From positions 1-64,000 of the IMG/VR virus record IMGVR_UViG_3300027749_000060: a DNA stretch of 64,000 nucleotides. One strand, written 5' to 3'. A model generated the notes under the pieces. The model searched no databases and had not been told where the DNA came from. It saw only the letters and a program-made list of their open reading frames with translations. The stretch comes from a virus. How positions within the stretch are numbered: position 1 is the first letter of the stretch; the number at the start of each line of letters is the position of its first letter. A program made the position numbers and the translations under genes. Below are positions 35,696 through 43,741 of this stretch, one piece after another.

Positions 35696-36640
35696 TTAAC
35701 GAGTGGTTTTACGTGCTACTTTACGTGACTCAGCTACTACGCTGCCTTTAGCAACCGGAACTGAACCATCGGTAGTTTGTCCTTCTTTGCCATGATTCTT
35801 TTCATAGCTGGTTTCATTCTTGTTAAAGAACTTGTTAGCACCATTGCCGCCAGGAACATTAACATTGCGTTTAGCGATGTCATTTTCTGTAGCACCTTTG
35901 CTATATGCATTGTTTGGTTTGGTATAAGCCTTACCTTCGGGCGCCGCTTCCGATCCACCTTGGGCAATATTTTTGTTAGTTCCGCCCATGTTGTTCTTAG
36001 GTTGATTTAGGCTTTTAGAATTAACAGAGGTACTACCACCACTGCTGCCAATTAGTTTGCCTTCAGATCCGCCCTTTTTTTCAGCGCCATGACCGTCTTT
36101 AACTGGAATAACATATTCCATCAATTCCGAATCATCCATTCCCGGTGCTTCACCATGCATGCTGTGTATACTTACATCACCATGTACACCTGGCTCGCCG
36201 TCTTCCTCATTTTCTTCGCCAGCAATGATTTTATCAAACTTTGCTTGCAATTCGTCTAATTCTGCTTCTAGGCCCATAACACGGTTGGACAAATCTTCTT
36301 CGCCTTCTTCGCCGCCTTCTTCGTCGCCAAATGGGTTTTCTTCTTTGCCTTCTTCGCCGCCTTCTTCGTCGCCAAATGGGTTTTCTTCATCGGAATCTGA
36401 CGATGGCATTTCCATTTCGCCTTCTTCTTCTTCCTGTTCTTCGCTCATGCCAAGATGATCATTGGAAATTTCGTCTACTAGATCGTCTACACCGTTTGAT
36501 TCGCCATGTGGGCTAACTTCATCGATTAGATTTTCATAAATTGATCTTGATTTTTCAACAACGATTTGGTGAAAAAGTTCACGTGCTTTGTCTTCTTGCT
36601 CATTGATGATATATTCAATTAGCTTTTCAAATTGGTTCAT
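35696..36640 (-). CDS. Acidic prohead core protein, gp67/gp68 position
   Basis: 314 residues. The start is set at the ATG at 36640 (MNQFEKLIEYIINEQEDKARELF) because AAGGAG lies six bases upstream; a GTG further up at 36673 has none. Residues ~75-150 are strongly acidic with a 15-residue tandem duplication (EENPFGDEEGGEEGK/E, DNA 36302-36388, period 45 bp). The rest is low-complexity, Gly/Asn/Lys-rich. T4 carries the small acidic core proteins gp67 and gp68 here, between portal and protease; this is probably the counterpart, much enlarged. It is a likely gp21 substrate. A near-match late promoter (TGTAAATA, 36693-36700) and a CCACATTATGTGG hairpin (36670-36682) precede it. Confidence 0.78.
   Translation of the reverse strand: MNQFEKLIEYIINEQEDKARELFHQIVVEKSRSIYENLIDEVSPHGESNGVDDLVDEISNDHLGMSEEQEEEEGEMEMPSSDSDEENPFGDEEGGEEGKEENPFGDEEGGEEGEEDLSNRVMGLEAELDELQAKFDKIIAGEENEEDGEPGVHGDVSIHSMHGEAPGMDDSELMEYVIPVKDGHGAEKKGGSEGKLIGSSGGSTSVNSKSLNQPKNNMGGTNKNIAQGGSEAAPEGKAYTKPNNAYSKGATENDIAKRNVNVPGGNGANKFFNKNETSYEKNHGKEGQTTDGSVPVAKGSVVAESRKVARKTTR
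36302..36388 (-). repeat. 45-bp tandem duplication in the acidic core gene
   Basis: Two copies of a 42-bp identical block at 36302-36343 and 36347-36388, period 45 bp, coding EENPFGDEEGGEEG twice. Confidence 0.9.
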
Positions 36641-36751
36641 AGGAGGCTCCTTGTAATTATGTGAGTTAACCACATTATGTGGTCGCTTAATGATATTTAC
36701 ATAATATCGTAATATTATGCGTTAAATGGCGGTTTTTTGACGGTTTTTAAA

Positions 36752-36982
36752 TTAAAGACCAGGCATTCCAGCTGCTGCTGGGGGCTTGTACTGCTTTGCT
36801 ACGTCTTCAACTTCTTGTTGACGTTCAAATGTACGTAGGTCATTCATAACTCTCAGGCGTTTAATTTGTAGTAGAGTTAATCGGCTTTTACGAGAATCTG
36901 TCATTTTTTTAACAGATTGGTCGTCATTTTCAGAGCTGTAGCCTTCAGCTGAATTAGTACTAAAAAATTCGGTTATAAACAT
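36752..36982 (-). CDS. Small 76-aa protein between portal and core genes
   Basis: Begins MFITEFFSTNSAEGYSSENDDQSVKKMTDSRKSRLTLLQIKRLRVMNDLRTFERQQEVEDV. The middle (RKSRLTLLQIKRLRVMNDLRTFE) is a basic amphipathic helix, and the end has KQYKPPAAAGMPGL. It sits where T4 has gp67 and gp68; small helical proteins of this type occur in that position in other T4-like phages. A late promoter (36989-36996) lies only six bases upstream of the ATG and there is no ribosome site, so the transcript from it would be nearly leaderless; it could otherwise be read from the portal transcript. The start is therefore uncertain; the internal ATG at 36904 also lacks a ribosome site. Confidence 0.7.
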   Translation of the reverse strand: MFITEFFSTNSAEGYSSENDDQSVKKMTDSRKSRLTLLQIKRLRVMNDLRTFERQQEVEDVAKQYKPPAAAGMPGL

Positions 36983-36988
36983 ATATGA

Positions 36989-36996
36989 TATTTATC
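36989..36996 (-). promoter_or_regulatory. Late promoter (TGATAAATA) abutting a start codon
   Basis: Minus-strand GATAAATA preceded by T, just after the portal gene and six bases from the ATG of the 76-residue gene. It could drive gp21-gp22-gp23 as a whole. Confidence 0.6.
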
Positions 36997-37010
36997 AAAC
37001 AAATTAAAAA

Positions 37011-38750
37011 TTATACCACACCTGGCATTGGGGCATTTGCACCGCCTCCCATTGGGGTTGCACCACCACCTGCACCCACTCCGGCAGCACCGGGCATAGC
37101 ACCAGGCATGCCCAGGTCGCCGCCTGGCATACTGCCATCCAATCCAGGCAATGCTTCGGCATTGGTCATATCTCCGCTGATTGCACCTGGTGTGATGCCT
37201 ACGCTACGTAAACCAACATCGTTCGCATCACCGGCAGTTTTTGTTTCCCCTTGCTCTTCAAGCCAAGCTTCTTCGTTTTCGCTCATCTCTTGTTCGTTTA
37301 GTCCCAAATAACGTTTCATTAAGAATCTCTTAGAGAAATACGGATATTGCTCTAGCTGCGTATATGTATTAATACGTGCTGCATCGACTTCTGTTTGACG
37401 ATATTGTGCAAAATTCTGCGGTTCATTGAGGTCTAATGTAAACAATTGACTGTCTATATTAATACCTCTCCAACGCATAAACATCTTAAATTCGGTGTCT
37501 AGTTTACCAACAATCATGTTTTGTAATCTAACACAATAACGATTAAAACGCCACTCTTGAATTAAAGCAGTGCCTACTCTGCCGTCGGTAATTGACGCTG
37601 TTCCGTCATCTGCACCAGTTGGTAAATAGCTGCTGGGAATACGCAAGCCACGGAATAACTTGTTAGTAAAGAAACGCAAGTCCGTAATTTCGCCCAAATT
37701 TTGTCCACCTTGCAACACTTCAACTTTGCTGCCACGTCCTTCGGCTGTTTGCGGAAAGAAAAAGTCTTCGTTAGTGGATATGGGATTGTATGTAGCATCC
37801 ATCATATTGGCGCCGCCGCCAGTCTGACTAGGAATTCTACGTTGTTGAATTTCGTTTTTAACACGCTCAACAAAGGCCATAGCCATATGACTCGGCATAT
37901 TACCAACGTCTACATAAAATGCCCTGCGTTCTGGCGCACGTTGCACACGATAAATGATAATAGCATCTTCAATAAGTTCTTTTTGTTTGAACACTTTGAA
38001 AATGTTTTCTAATACGCTATTACCAAAAGGCCAATTGACATCGAGCCCTTCAGTTAAACTTAAATGTACTATATGTTCTGCATTTATTGCAGATTCGTTT
38101 TGTGCTTTTTGGAATCTGCTACCGCCGGTATAAGGTGCAGCAGGTTGTATATAAGAACCGTTTGCTCCGCCTACTTGCGGATGGTTTGAATATACATCGG
38201 ATGTGCTTACCGCAGTCACAGTTAAATTTTGAAAATTGGGCTGAATATCTTTTAAAATATATTGTTCAGGTTCTTTGCCTTGCGTTTCGTTTACAATAAC
38301 CTTAACTACTTTACCCATTTCTACCCACATGAGCTCAAATGTTTCTGGGTCACGCACAAATACTTGATCGCCGTATTTTAAAGTATTTCTGACAATTTTA
38401 AATATTCTTCTATTAAATTCGTTCAATGATACCCATTGTTGTAATTGCTCTTTAATGATGTCAACTTCATTATCTGTTGGTTTTTCTTTATAATTTAATT
38501 TAAAAGGTAATCCAGTGGTTGCATCAGGTTGGCTACTGAATTCAGCTAAAATGTCCAATGCAGCGTTTACTTCCGAGTCTTGGTCCATTTGTTCGTATTG
38601 ATTGTATCTTTCAAGACGGTTTGGATGCCCAACATATACCTCTGGTAAATTACTTTGATAATTCCTGTATGAAGGGGTATTCCCAGATTGCAATGGCACA
38701 GGACTAAGCATTGCTGGGTTTGGCGATTTAAAGTATTTTTTCCAAGACAT
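37011..38750 (-). CDS. 20: Portal vertex protein gp20
   Basis: 579 residues. Diagnostic gp20 segments are present: the front (NRLERYNQYEQMDQDSEVNAALDILAEFS), WVSLNEFNRRIFKIVRNTLKYGD, EHIVHLSLTEGLDVNWPFGNSVLE, DAIIIYRVQRAPERRAFYVDVG and GRGSKVEVLQGGQNLGEI...FFTNKLFRGLRIPSSYLP. It forms the dodecameric ring at one head vertex through which DNA is packaged and to which the neck attaches. The C-terminal ~70 residues are Gly/Met/Pro-rich, longer than in T4 (524 residues). A late promoter (AATAAATA, 38776-38783) lies 26 bases upstream; the ribosome site is weak. Confidence 0.96.
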   Translation of the reverse strand: MSWKKYFKSPNPAMLSPVPLQSGNTPSYRNYQSNLPEVYVGHPNRLERYNQYEQMDQDSEVNAALDILAEFSSQPDATTGLPFKLNYKEKPTDNEVDIIKEQLQQWVSLNEFNRRIFKIVRNTLKYGDQVFVRDPETFELMWVEMGKVVKVIVNETQGKEPEQYILKDIQPNFQNLTVTAVSTSDVYSNHPQVGGANGSYIQPAAPYTGGSRFQKAQNESAINAEHIVHLSLTEGLDVNWPFGNSVLENIFKVFKQKELIEDAIIIYRVQRAPERRAFYVDVGNMPSHMAMAFVERVKNEIQQRRIPSQTGGGANMMDATYNPISTNEDFFFPQTAEGRGSKVEVLQGGQNLGEITDLRFFTNKLFRGLRIPSSYLPTGADDGTASITDGRVGTALIQEWRFNRYCVRLQNMIVGKLDTEFKMFMRWRGINIDSQLFTLDLNEPQNFAQYRQTEVDAARINTYTQLEQYPYFSKRFLMKRYLGLNEQEMSENEEAWLEEQGETKTAGDANDVGLRSVGITPGAISGDMTNAEALPGLDGSMPGGDLGMPGAMPGAAGVGAGGGATPMGGGANAPMPGVV

Positions 38751-38775
38751 TTTAAATGAATCTCTCTATTAACTA

Positions 38776-38783
38776 TATTTATT
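38776..38783 (-). promoter_or_regulatory. Late promoter (AATAAATA)
   Basis: Minus-strand AATAAATA 26 bases upstream of the portal ATG, in the 55-base gap after the tape-measure-like gene. Confidence 0.65.
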
Positions 38784-38805
38784 ACTAATGATATAGCGTT
38801 ATGTT

Positions 38806-41800
38806 TTAATATGCTGCATTTAATAACTGTCGGGTATTATTGTTGCCTTCGGTTAGTAAATTTATTAAATTATCAGTTTTTGTTATACTAGTTTCCATTG
38901 CTAGTAATTGTTTACTTACTAATTCAAGTAACTGTTGCTGATCAGACCCTATAGGAGCAGATATTGGTTCGTTGGTTAGAGATTTTGGTTGAACTTGAGT
39001 TGCTTTTTCTGCTTGAACATTTTTATCCCTGAGTTCCCCAATCATTCTAGACAAAGCACCATCTAACTGTTGATTGCTATCAACTATTAACGATTTTGAT
39101 ATACTATCAAAACTTTTATTAATTTGATTTGGAGAATCTTGATTTGTTAATAATAACTGTGATGTGTTTTTATCTGTTGATACACCTAACGCTAACATTT
39201 GATCAAATGTTTTTTGTATAGACGTTGAACCCAAGTCAAATTGATTAGTTGACATTGCCGAATTGAACATCTTATCAGTTAGTGTTTGAAATTGTGTAGT
39301 TTGATCGGTTGATTGTTTGCTTGCAGTACCACTGAAGTTAAGTAACTGCCCCATTGTAGTTTCCATTTGTGACATCAATGAGTTAGATTGCGCAGTATCT
39401 GCTTTTGTATTATTACCAAAAGAATCAATTGACGATTTTAATTGTGCAGTTTGATCTGCAAACTGTGCGGTGGGTAATTTAATAGCACCAGACATCTGAT
39501 CAATCGACGATTTTAATTGTGCAGCTTGATCTGCAAACTGTGCGGTGGGTAATTTAATAGCACCAGACATCTGATCAATCGACGATTTTAATTGTGCAGC
39601 TTGATCTGTAAATTGTGTATTAGGTGCTTTAACAGAACCAATCAATTGATCAATTGAAGTTTTTATTTGCCCAACTTGAGTCGCAACTTGTGCAGTGGGT
39701 AAATTTGCAGAACCAATCAATTGATCAATTGAAGTTTTTATTTGGCTAGCTTGATCTGCAAATTGTTTATCTTGCCCGTTGGGTAATTTAACGGCAGTAG
39801 CCAATTGGTCAATTGACGTTTTTATTTGTCCTGCTTGATCTGCAAATTGTGCGTTAGGTGTACTAATAGATCCAATTAATTGAGTGATTAAACTTTTTAT
39901 GTCACTGGTTTGATTTGCAAACTGTGCATTGGGTAAATTAACAGCACTAGTCAATTGATCCATTGAAGTTTTTATTAAACCAGCTTGATCTGCTACTTGA
40001 GTATTCTGTACGTTAGGCAGTTTAACAGCAGTAATTAATTGATCAATTGATGTTTTTATTTGACTTGACTGATCTGCAAACTGTGCATTGGGTAACTTAA
40101 CAGCATCTAATAATTGGTTAACTATGCCTTGTAATTGAGTATTTTGCCCCAACGACTGTTGATCCATGGATTTACCAATGGTAGTTAATTGATCAATTGC
40201 CAATTTTGTAACTTCTGCGTTATTTGATCTAGACATTTCTGCCGAATTCATTTGATCAAATATAGTTTTAAGTTGTGGTGCAAAATCAGTAAAGCCCGGA
40301 GGCATCATTGATTCAACTTTAATGTTAATATCTTTGTTCAGTATGTCAGATAACTTATTTGCTCCGCTTGATAACAAGGTCTGCAGAGAAGTACCAGCAG
40401 CAGACAAGCTAGAAAAAAACTCTTTAAATGGAGTTTGAGCTTGCTCGTTTGCTGTTGATATAATACTACTAGGAGTAGCAAGCCCTTTATTGTATTCATC
40501 GGTTTCAGCTCGATTTAATACACGCTCACCTTCATGTATTAATAAAATTTTGGTACTGGGTTCAGCAGCGGCACCGTAACGTTTGCCTGTTCCATCCAGT
40601 CTGGTATTTTTAGGTTTACTAAAAAATCCCTCAATTGCGCCGCCAATACCGCCAATTATGCCGCCAATTACGGTTCCAGTAGCTGCTCCGCTATAAAGAC
40701 CTGCGCCTGCGCCTATTACTGTACCAAAGCCAGGACCAACAGCACTTCCGGCTATACCGCCGGCGACCATGCCAACGCCAGCACCTGTTTCAGCACCAAA
40801 TGCGGCGCCATCGGCGGCGCCGCTAAGAGCGCCCGCTTTTACTCTATCAAACGTACTTCCCCCACCTGCAGCGGATGCTGCACCGGTGCTACTGCCTCTA
40901 TCGTGTATCTCTTTGGCAATTTCAGCAAATGTCTCTTTTATGCTTTCAAGCATTGCTGCGGTTACCGACGCATACCCTTTAATCAATGGATCCATGGCCG
41001 ATTGTAAATCTAGTGCCATTTTTTGCGATGCTTGCAGTGCTTTCATCAGATCATTAGTTAACTCGTCTTTGGTAGTTTCTTGCCCTTTGGTGCCTTGTTC
41101 GGCCAATTTTTGTGCATCGGCAGTCCATAAATTTCTGAATTTCAACTCATCGCCCATTACTTTAGATAAATCAGTAACAAACCCACCAATACCTGCCATA
41201 CCTGCCATACCAATATCCGACTGCTTGAGCATGTCATCTTTAATTTGGCCAGTATACTGCCCATTTATACGTCGTTGTTCAGCATCATCAAGTTTACCAG
41301 CTTGGAATGCTTTATAGCTGGAGGTAACACTGTCGGTTAATCCTTGACTCATTGCTGCCGCTGCTGCGCCTTCTTTGTTAATAACACTGCCAAACATGAC
41401 CATGTCCATGAAGTTTTTGCGCTCCAATTCACTCATGTTACCCATCGCACCAATAACACCCTTGCGCTGATTTTCATCCATGCCGGCTAGTTTTTGTTGG
41501 AAACCAAGTTGACTGGCTTGATCTCTAACTCTTGCCATTCTTTGTTTTGCATCTTCGCCAGTAATAGCAGATATTATTCTTAAATTTTCAGCATATTTTT
41601 GTGTTTCTGCTGCAATTTGCGTGTCTGTGGCCTTTAAGGGTCCACCAGACTGACGCATATCTTTCATGGTTTCTGCCACTAAACCAGCTTGATCTTCTAA
41701 ACTGTATCCCAAATTTAATAGGCTGCGTTGCATTGTGTCGCCACCAGCTTTTAGTGCTGCACCTACTTTTTTAATGCCGCCAGATACACCCAATCCGGAA

Positions 41801-42618
41801 CCTGCTAGGGTACTTGAATTTTCTTGTACTACTTTAGCAAATTGATTTACTGTTAACCCAGCTGCTAAGGATGCATCACGCATGCCTTGTACACCGTCGG
41901 CAAATAGAGCACCACTGGCACTCATTGTCATAAACGATTCTACTGATTTTTTTAGTTCTGCACTCAGAACTTCTATACCAAATTTAGCTAGTTTGCTTGC
42001 CGATTCGCTGAAAAAACTAAGTGCAGTCCCTGCTGCCATTAGCCCTAATCCAAATAGTTTTGCTTTTCCTGTGCCATGCATCAGGGCTTCGCCCAGGCCT
42101 TGTGCACCTCCAGCCGCAGCTTGTAGTCCACTGTTAGCAACATCAACGCCAGCGGTCATTATTCCAGCAGCTACATCTATACTAGACGCACCGCTTTGTA
42201 GATTTTTTACAAAAGTCCCAGCGCCACCTGCGGCAATTTGTCCTATCGCTGCACTGGCTTTTTGCAATCCTATAGTAAAGTTAATGGTTGCCGCTTTAGC
42301 ATTAGCTTCAAAATTTTCTTTAGCTATCTGGGATTTCTCCCACATGAGAGTATCTTTTTCAGTTTTTTTAGTAGTTTTAGATATCTGTTCGTCTAGTTTT
42401 TTTAACTCATCTGATATATCCCGATATGGTAATTTTTGATTTTTAATTACACTACTAAAAAATCCAGTGTCCTTTGAAGCTTGCCTGATAGTCTTTGACA
42501 GACGTAACAGCGCATCATTGGCTTCTTGTGCCCGTGCTGCATCTTCCGCACTGGTGCGAGTCTGTATGCCTGCTTGTAACGCTTGAACAATTGCTTCTGC
42601 TAATCTAGTTTCATCCAT
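38806..42618 (-). CDS. Tape measure protein, 1270 aa
   Basis: Features of tail tape measure proteins are present: large size, helical N-terminus (residues 1-110), Ala/Gly-rich hydrophobic segments (~110-210 and ~580-650, e.g. GAGVGMVAGGIAGSAVGPGFG), LAAGLTVNQFAKVVQENSSTL near 250, and LLIHEGERVLNRAETDEY near 690. Residues ~837-1063 are about nine copies of a ~25-residue unit (QLKSSIDQMSGAIKLPTAQFADQAA). T4 uses gp29 (590 residues) as its ruler; no gp29 similarity can be claimed by eye. At 0.15 nm per helical residue this one would set a tail near 190 nm (inference). It is divergent from gp26/gp51 and has its own late promoter at 42655-42662. The ATG at 42618 is followed by Asp-Glu-Thr-Arg; the ribosome site is weak. 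Confidence 0.82.
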   Translation of the reverse strand: MDETRLAEAIVQALQAGIQTRTSAEDAARAQEANDALLRLSKTIRQASKDTGFFSSVIKNQKLPYRDISDELKKLDEQISKTTKKTEKDTLMWEKSQIAKENFEANAKAATINFTIGLQKASAAIGQIAAGGAGTFVKNLQSGASSIDVAAGIMTAGVDVANSGLQAAAGGAQGLGEALMHGTGKAKLFGLGLMAAGTALSFFSESASKLAKFGIEVLSAELKKSVESFMTMSASGALFADGVQGMRDASLAAGLTVNQFAKVVQENSSTLAGSGLGVSGGIKKVGAALKAGGDTMQRSLLNLGYSLEDQAGLVAETMKDMRQSGGPLKATDTQIAAETQKYAENLRIISAITGEDAKQRMARVRDQASQLGFQQKLAGMDENQRKGVIGAMGNMSELERKNFMDMVMFGSVINKEGAAAAAMSQGLTDSVTSSYKAFQAGKLDDAEQRRINGQYTGQIKDDMLKQSDIGMAGMAGIGGFVTDLSKVMGDELKFRNLWTADAQKLAEQGTKGQETTKDELTNDLMKALQASQKMALDLQSAMDPLIKGYASVTAAMLESIKETFAEIAKEIHDRGSSTGAASAAGGGSTFDRVKAGALSGAADGAAFGAETGAGVGMVAGGIAGSAVGPGFGTVIGAGAGLYSGAATGTVIGGIIGGIGGAIEGFFSKPKNTRLDGTGKRYGAAAEPSTKILLIHEGERVLNRAETDEYNKGLATPSSIISTANEQAQTPFKEFFSSLSAAGTSLQTLLSSGANKLSDILNKDINIKVESMMPPGFTDFAPQLKTIFDQMNSAEMSRSNNAEVTKLAIDQLTTIGKSMDQQSLGQNTQLQGIVNQLLDAVKLPNAQFADQSSQIKTSIDQLITAVKLPNVQNTQVADQAGLIKTSMDQLTSAVNLPNAQFANQTSDIKSLITQLIGSISTPNAQFADQAGQIKTSIDQLATAVKLPNGQDKQFADQASQIKTSIDQLIGSANLPTAQVATQVGQIKTSIDQLIGSVKAPNTQFTDQAAQLKSSIDQMSGAIKLPTAQFADQAAQLKSSIDQMSGAIKLPTAQFADQTAQLKSSIDSFGNNTKADTAQSNSLMSQMETTMGQLLNFSGTASKQSTDQTTQFQTLTDKMFNSAMSTNQFDLGSTSIQKTFDQMLALGVSTDKNTSQLLLTNQDSPNQINKSFDSISKSLIVDSNQQLDGALSRMIGELRDKNVQAEKATQVQPKSLTNEPISAPIGSDQQQLLELVSKQLLAMETSITKTDNLINLLTEGNNNTRQLLNAAY
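39430..40112 (-). repeat. 75-bp tandem repeats in the tape measure gene
   Basis: Around nine in-frame units of 75 bp (25 residues), some extended by three residues. The two copies at about 39440-39590 are almost identical in DNA, while outer copies have diverged. Confidence 0.88.
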
Positions 42619-42633
42619 GGCCAGGTTTTTCCC

Positions 42634-42641
42634 GATAAATA
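42634..42641 (+). promoter_or_regulatory. Late promoter (GATAAATA) for gp26
   Basis: Plus-strand GATAAATA 33 bases upstream of the gp26 ATG. It interlocks with the opposite-strand late promoter at 42655-42662. Confidence 0.65.
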
Positions 42642-42654
42642 TATTACTAACTTA

Positions 42655-42662
42655 TATTTATA
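42655..42662 (-). promoter_or_regulatory. Late promoter (TATAAATA) for the tape measure gene
   Basis: Perfect T4-type TATAAATA on the minus strand, 36 bases upstream of the ATG at 42618. The two late promoters face across each other within 29 bp. Confidence 0.7.
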
Positions 42663-42674
42663 GGATTTCAAATA

Positions 42675-43523
42675 ATGGAAAATCAACGCAAAAACCCACT
42701 AGCTGGGCACTTTAGACAACCGGCTATTTACTTAACATTACCCAGCAAAGGTCGATGGTGGGGTGAAAATGCTCTAAATATGCCAGCAAACCAAGAAATA
42801 CCCATTTATCCAATGAGCACCAAAGATGAAATTATACTCAGAACACCAGACGCATTGCTAAATGGCCAGGGTATTATAGAAGTTATTCACAGTTGTTGCC
42901 CAAATATATTAGATGCATGGCAAATGCCTAGCATTGACGTAGATGCTGTGTTAATAGCAATACGCATTGCCACCTACGGCAATGACATGAATTTTGATAG
43001 TAAATGCACACATTGTGGTGAAGATAATACACACGGGGTAGATTTAAGTGAGCCATTGGCTAGTTTAAGATGTCCTAACTATGCCGAACCATTAGAACAT
43101 AAAGGCTTAAAAATAAAGTTTAAACCACAACATTATTTTACTGCTAATAAATCAAATGTTTTAGAGTTCCAAGAACAAAAGATATTAAATTTACTAGCAG
43201 CAGCAGACATGGATCCAGAAGATAAAGCAGTGCAAATAAAACAGGCAATGGATAAACTTTTTGATCAAGGCCTCAGGGCCTGTACGGACTGCACAGATCA
43301 TATAGAAATGGAAGACGGCCAGCAAGTACATAATACTGACTATATCTTTGAATTCTACACAAACGCTGAAAGCGGACTAATCCGCGAAATACAAGCTAAA
43401 GTACAAGAGTTTAGCAATCAAGCTAAACCTGATGGAATAGCACTAGCATGTCAGGAATGCCATAAACCATACGAGGTAGAACTAGCGTTCGATTACGCAA
43501 ATTTTTTCGGAAGAGGCTTTTAA
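42675..43523 (+). CDS. 26: Baseplate hub/tail assembly protein gp26
   Basis: 282 residues. Conserved gp26 (T4 baseplate family) segments: YLTLPSKGRWW, IPIYPMSTKDEIILRTPDALLNGQGIIEVIHSCCPNILDAWQMPSIDVDAVLIAIRIATYGNDM is recognisable in pieces across residues 18-105. Two CxxC-type pairs (CTHCGED at ~114 and CQECH at ~262) suggest a metal-binding finger, with CTDC at ~205. AGGAT is the ribosome site. The last codons, AAT TTT TTC GGA AGA GGC TTT TAA, contain a T TTT TTC slippery site (43502-43508); a -1 slip there enters the gp51-like frame and would give a 355-residue product. Role: in T4 gp26 is needed for hub assembly. It is divergent from the tape measure gene. Confidence 0.93.
   Translation: MENQRKNPLAGHFRQPAIYLTLPSKGRWWGENALNMPANQEIPIYPMSTKDEIILRTPDALLNGQGIIEVIHSCCPNILDAWQMPSIDVDAVLIAIRIATYGNDMNFDSKCTHCGEDNTHGVDLSEPLASLRCPNYAEPLEHKGLKIKFKPQHYFTANKSNVLEFQEQKILNLLAAADMDPEDKAVQIKQAMDKLFDQGLRACTDCTDHIEMEDGQQVHNTDYIFEFYTNAESGLIREIQAKVQEFSNQAKPDGIALACQECHKPYEVELAFDYANFFGRGF
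43502..43508 (+). promoter_or_regulatory. Slippery heptamer T TTT TTC, predicted -1 frameshift site
   Basis: In the gp26 frame the codons are aaT TTT TTC, matching X XXY YYZ. Slipping back one base continues as CGG AAG AGG CTT into the gp51-like frame, 15 bases before the gp26 stop. Confidence 0.72.
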
Positions 43524-43741
43524 CTTTAAACACTGACGCAGAGGTCATCAAGTTCTTAGAGAGATATGACCGAGAAGTAAAAGCCTTAAAAGAAGAAACA
43601 TTGCGTATGTGCTGGTATATGAGAGGAGGAGTATCTTATAATGAACTCATGGAAATGAGCAACATTGAAAGAACTATCATTGGGGATATTATTAAAAGCA
43701 ATTTAGAAACTACTAAAGAATCCAAATTGCCTTTCTTCTAA
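43508..43741 (+). CDS. 51: gp51-like frame, read by -1 frameshift from gp26
   Basis: 77 codons and a stop, in the -1 frame relative to gp26. The conserved sequence runs DAEVIKFLERYDREVKALKE, then RMCWYMRGGVSYNELMEMS, and ends LETTKESKLPFF, recalling the gp51 hub-assembly protein of marine T4-like phages. No ATG, GTG or TTG exists in this frame before about codon 33 (TTG at ~43604), and using that would lose half of the conserved domain. The frame overlaps gp26 by 16 bases at a T TTT TTC site. I therefore read it as the C-terminal part of a gp26-gp51 fusion made by programmed frameshifting. The alternatives are a sequencing error or a non-standard start. The arrangement copies the G/GT chaperone pair used for tape measure proteins in lambda-type phages. 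Confidence 0.75.
   Translation, partial: RKRLLTLNTDAEVIKFLERYDREVKALKEETLRMCWYMRGGVSYNELMEMSNIERTIIGDIIKSNLETTKESKLPFF

Noticed and set aside
36641-36673. GTG start at 36673 for the acidic core protein
   Set aside because: No ribosome site there, whereas AAGGAG precedes the ATG at 36640 at good spacing.
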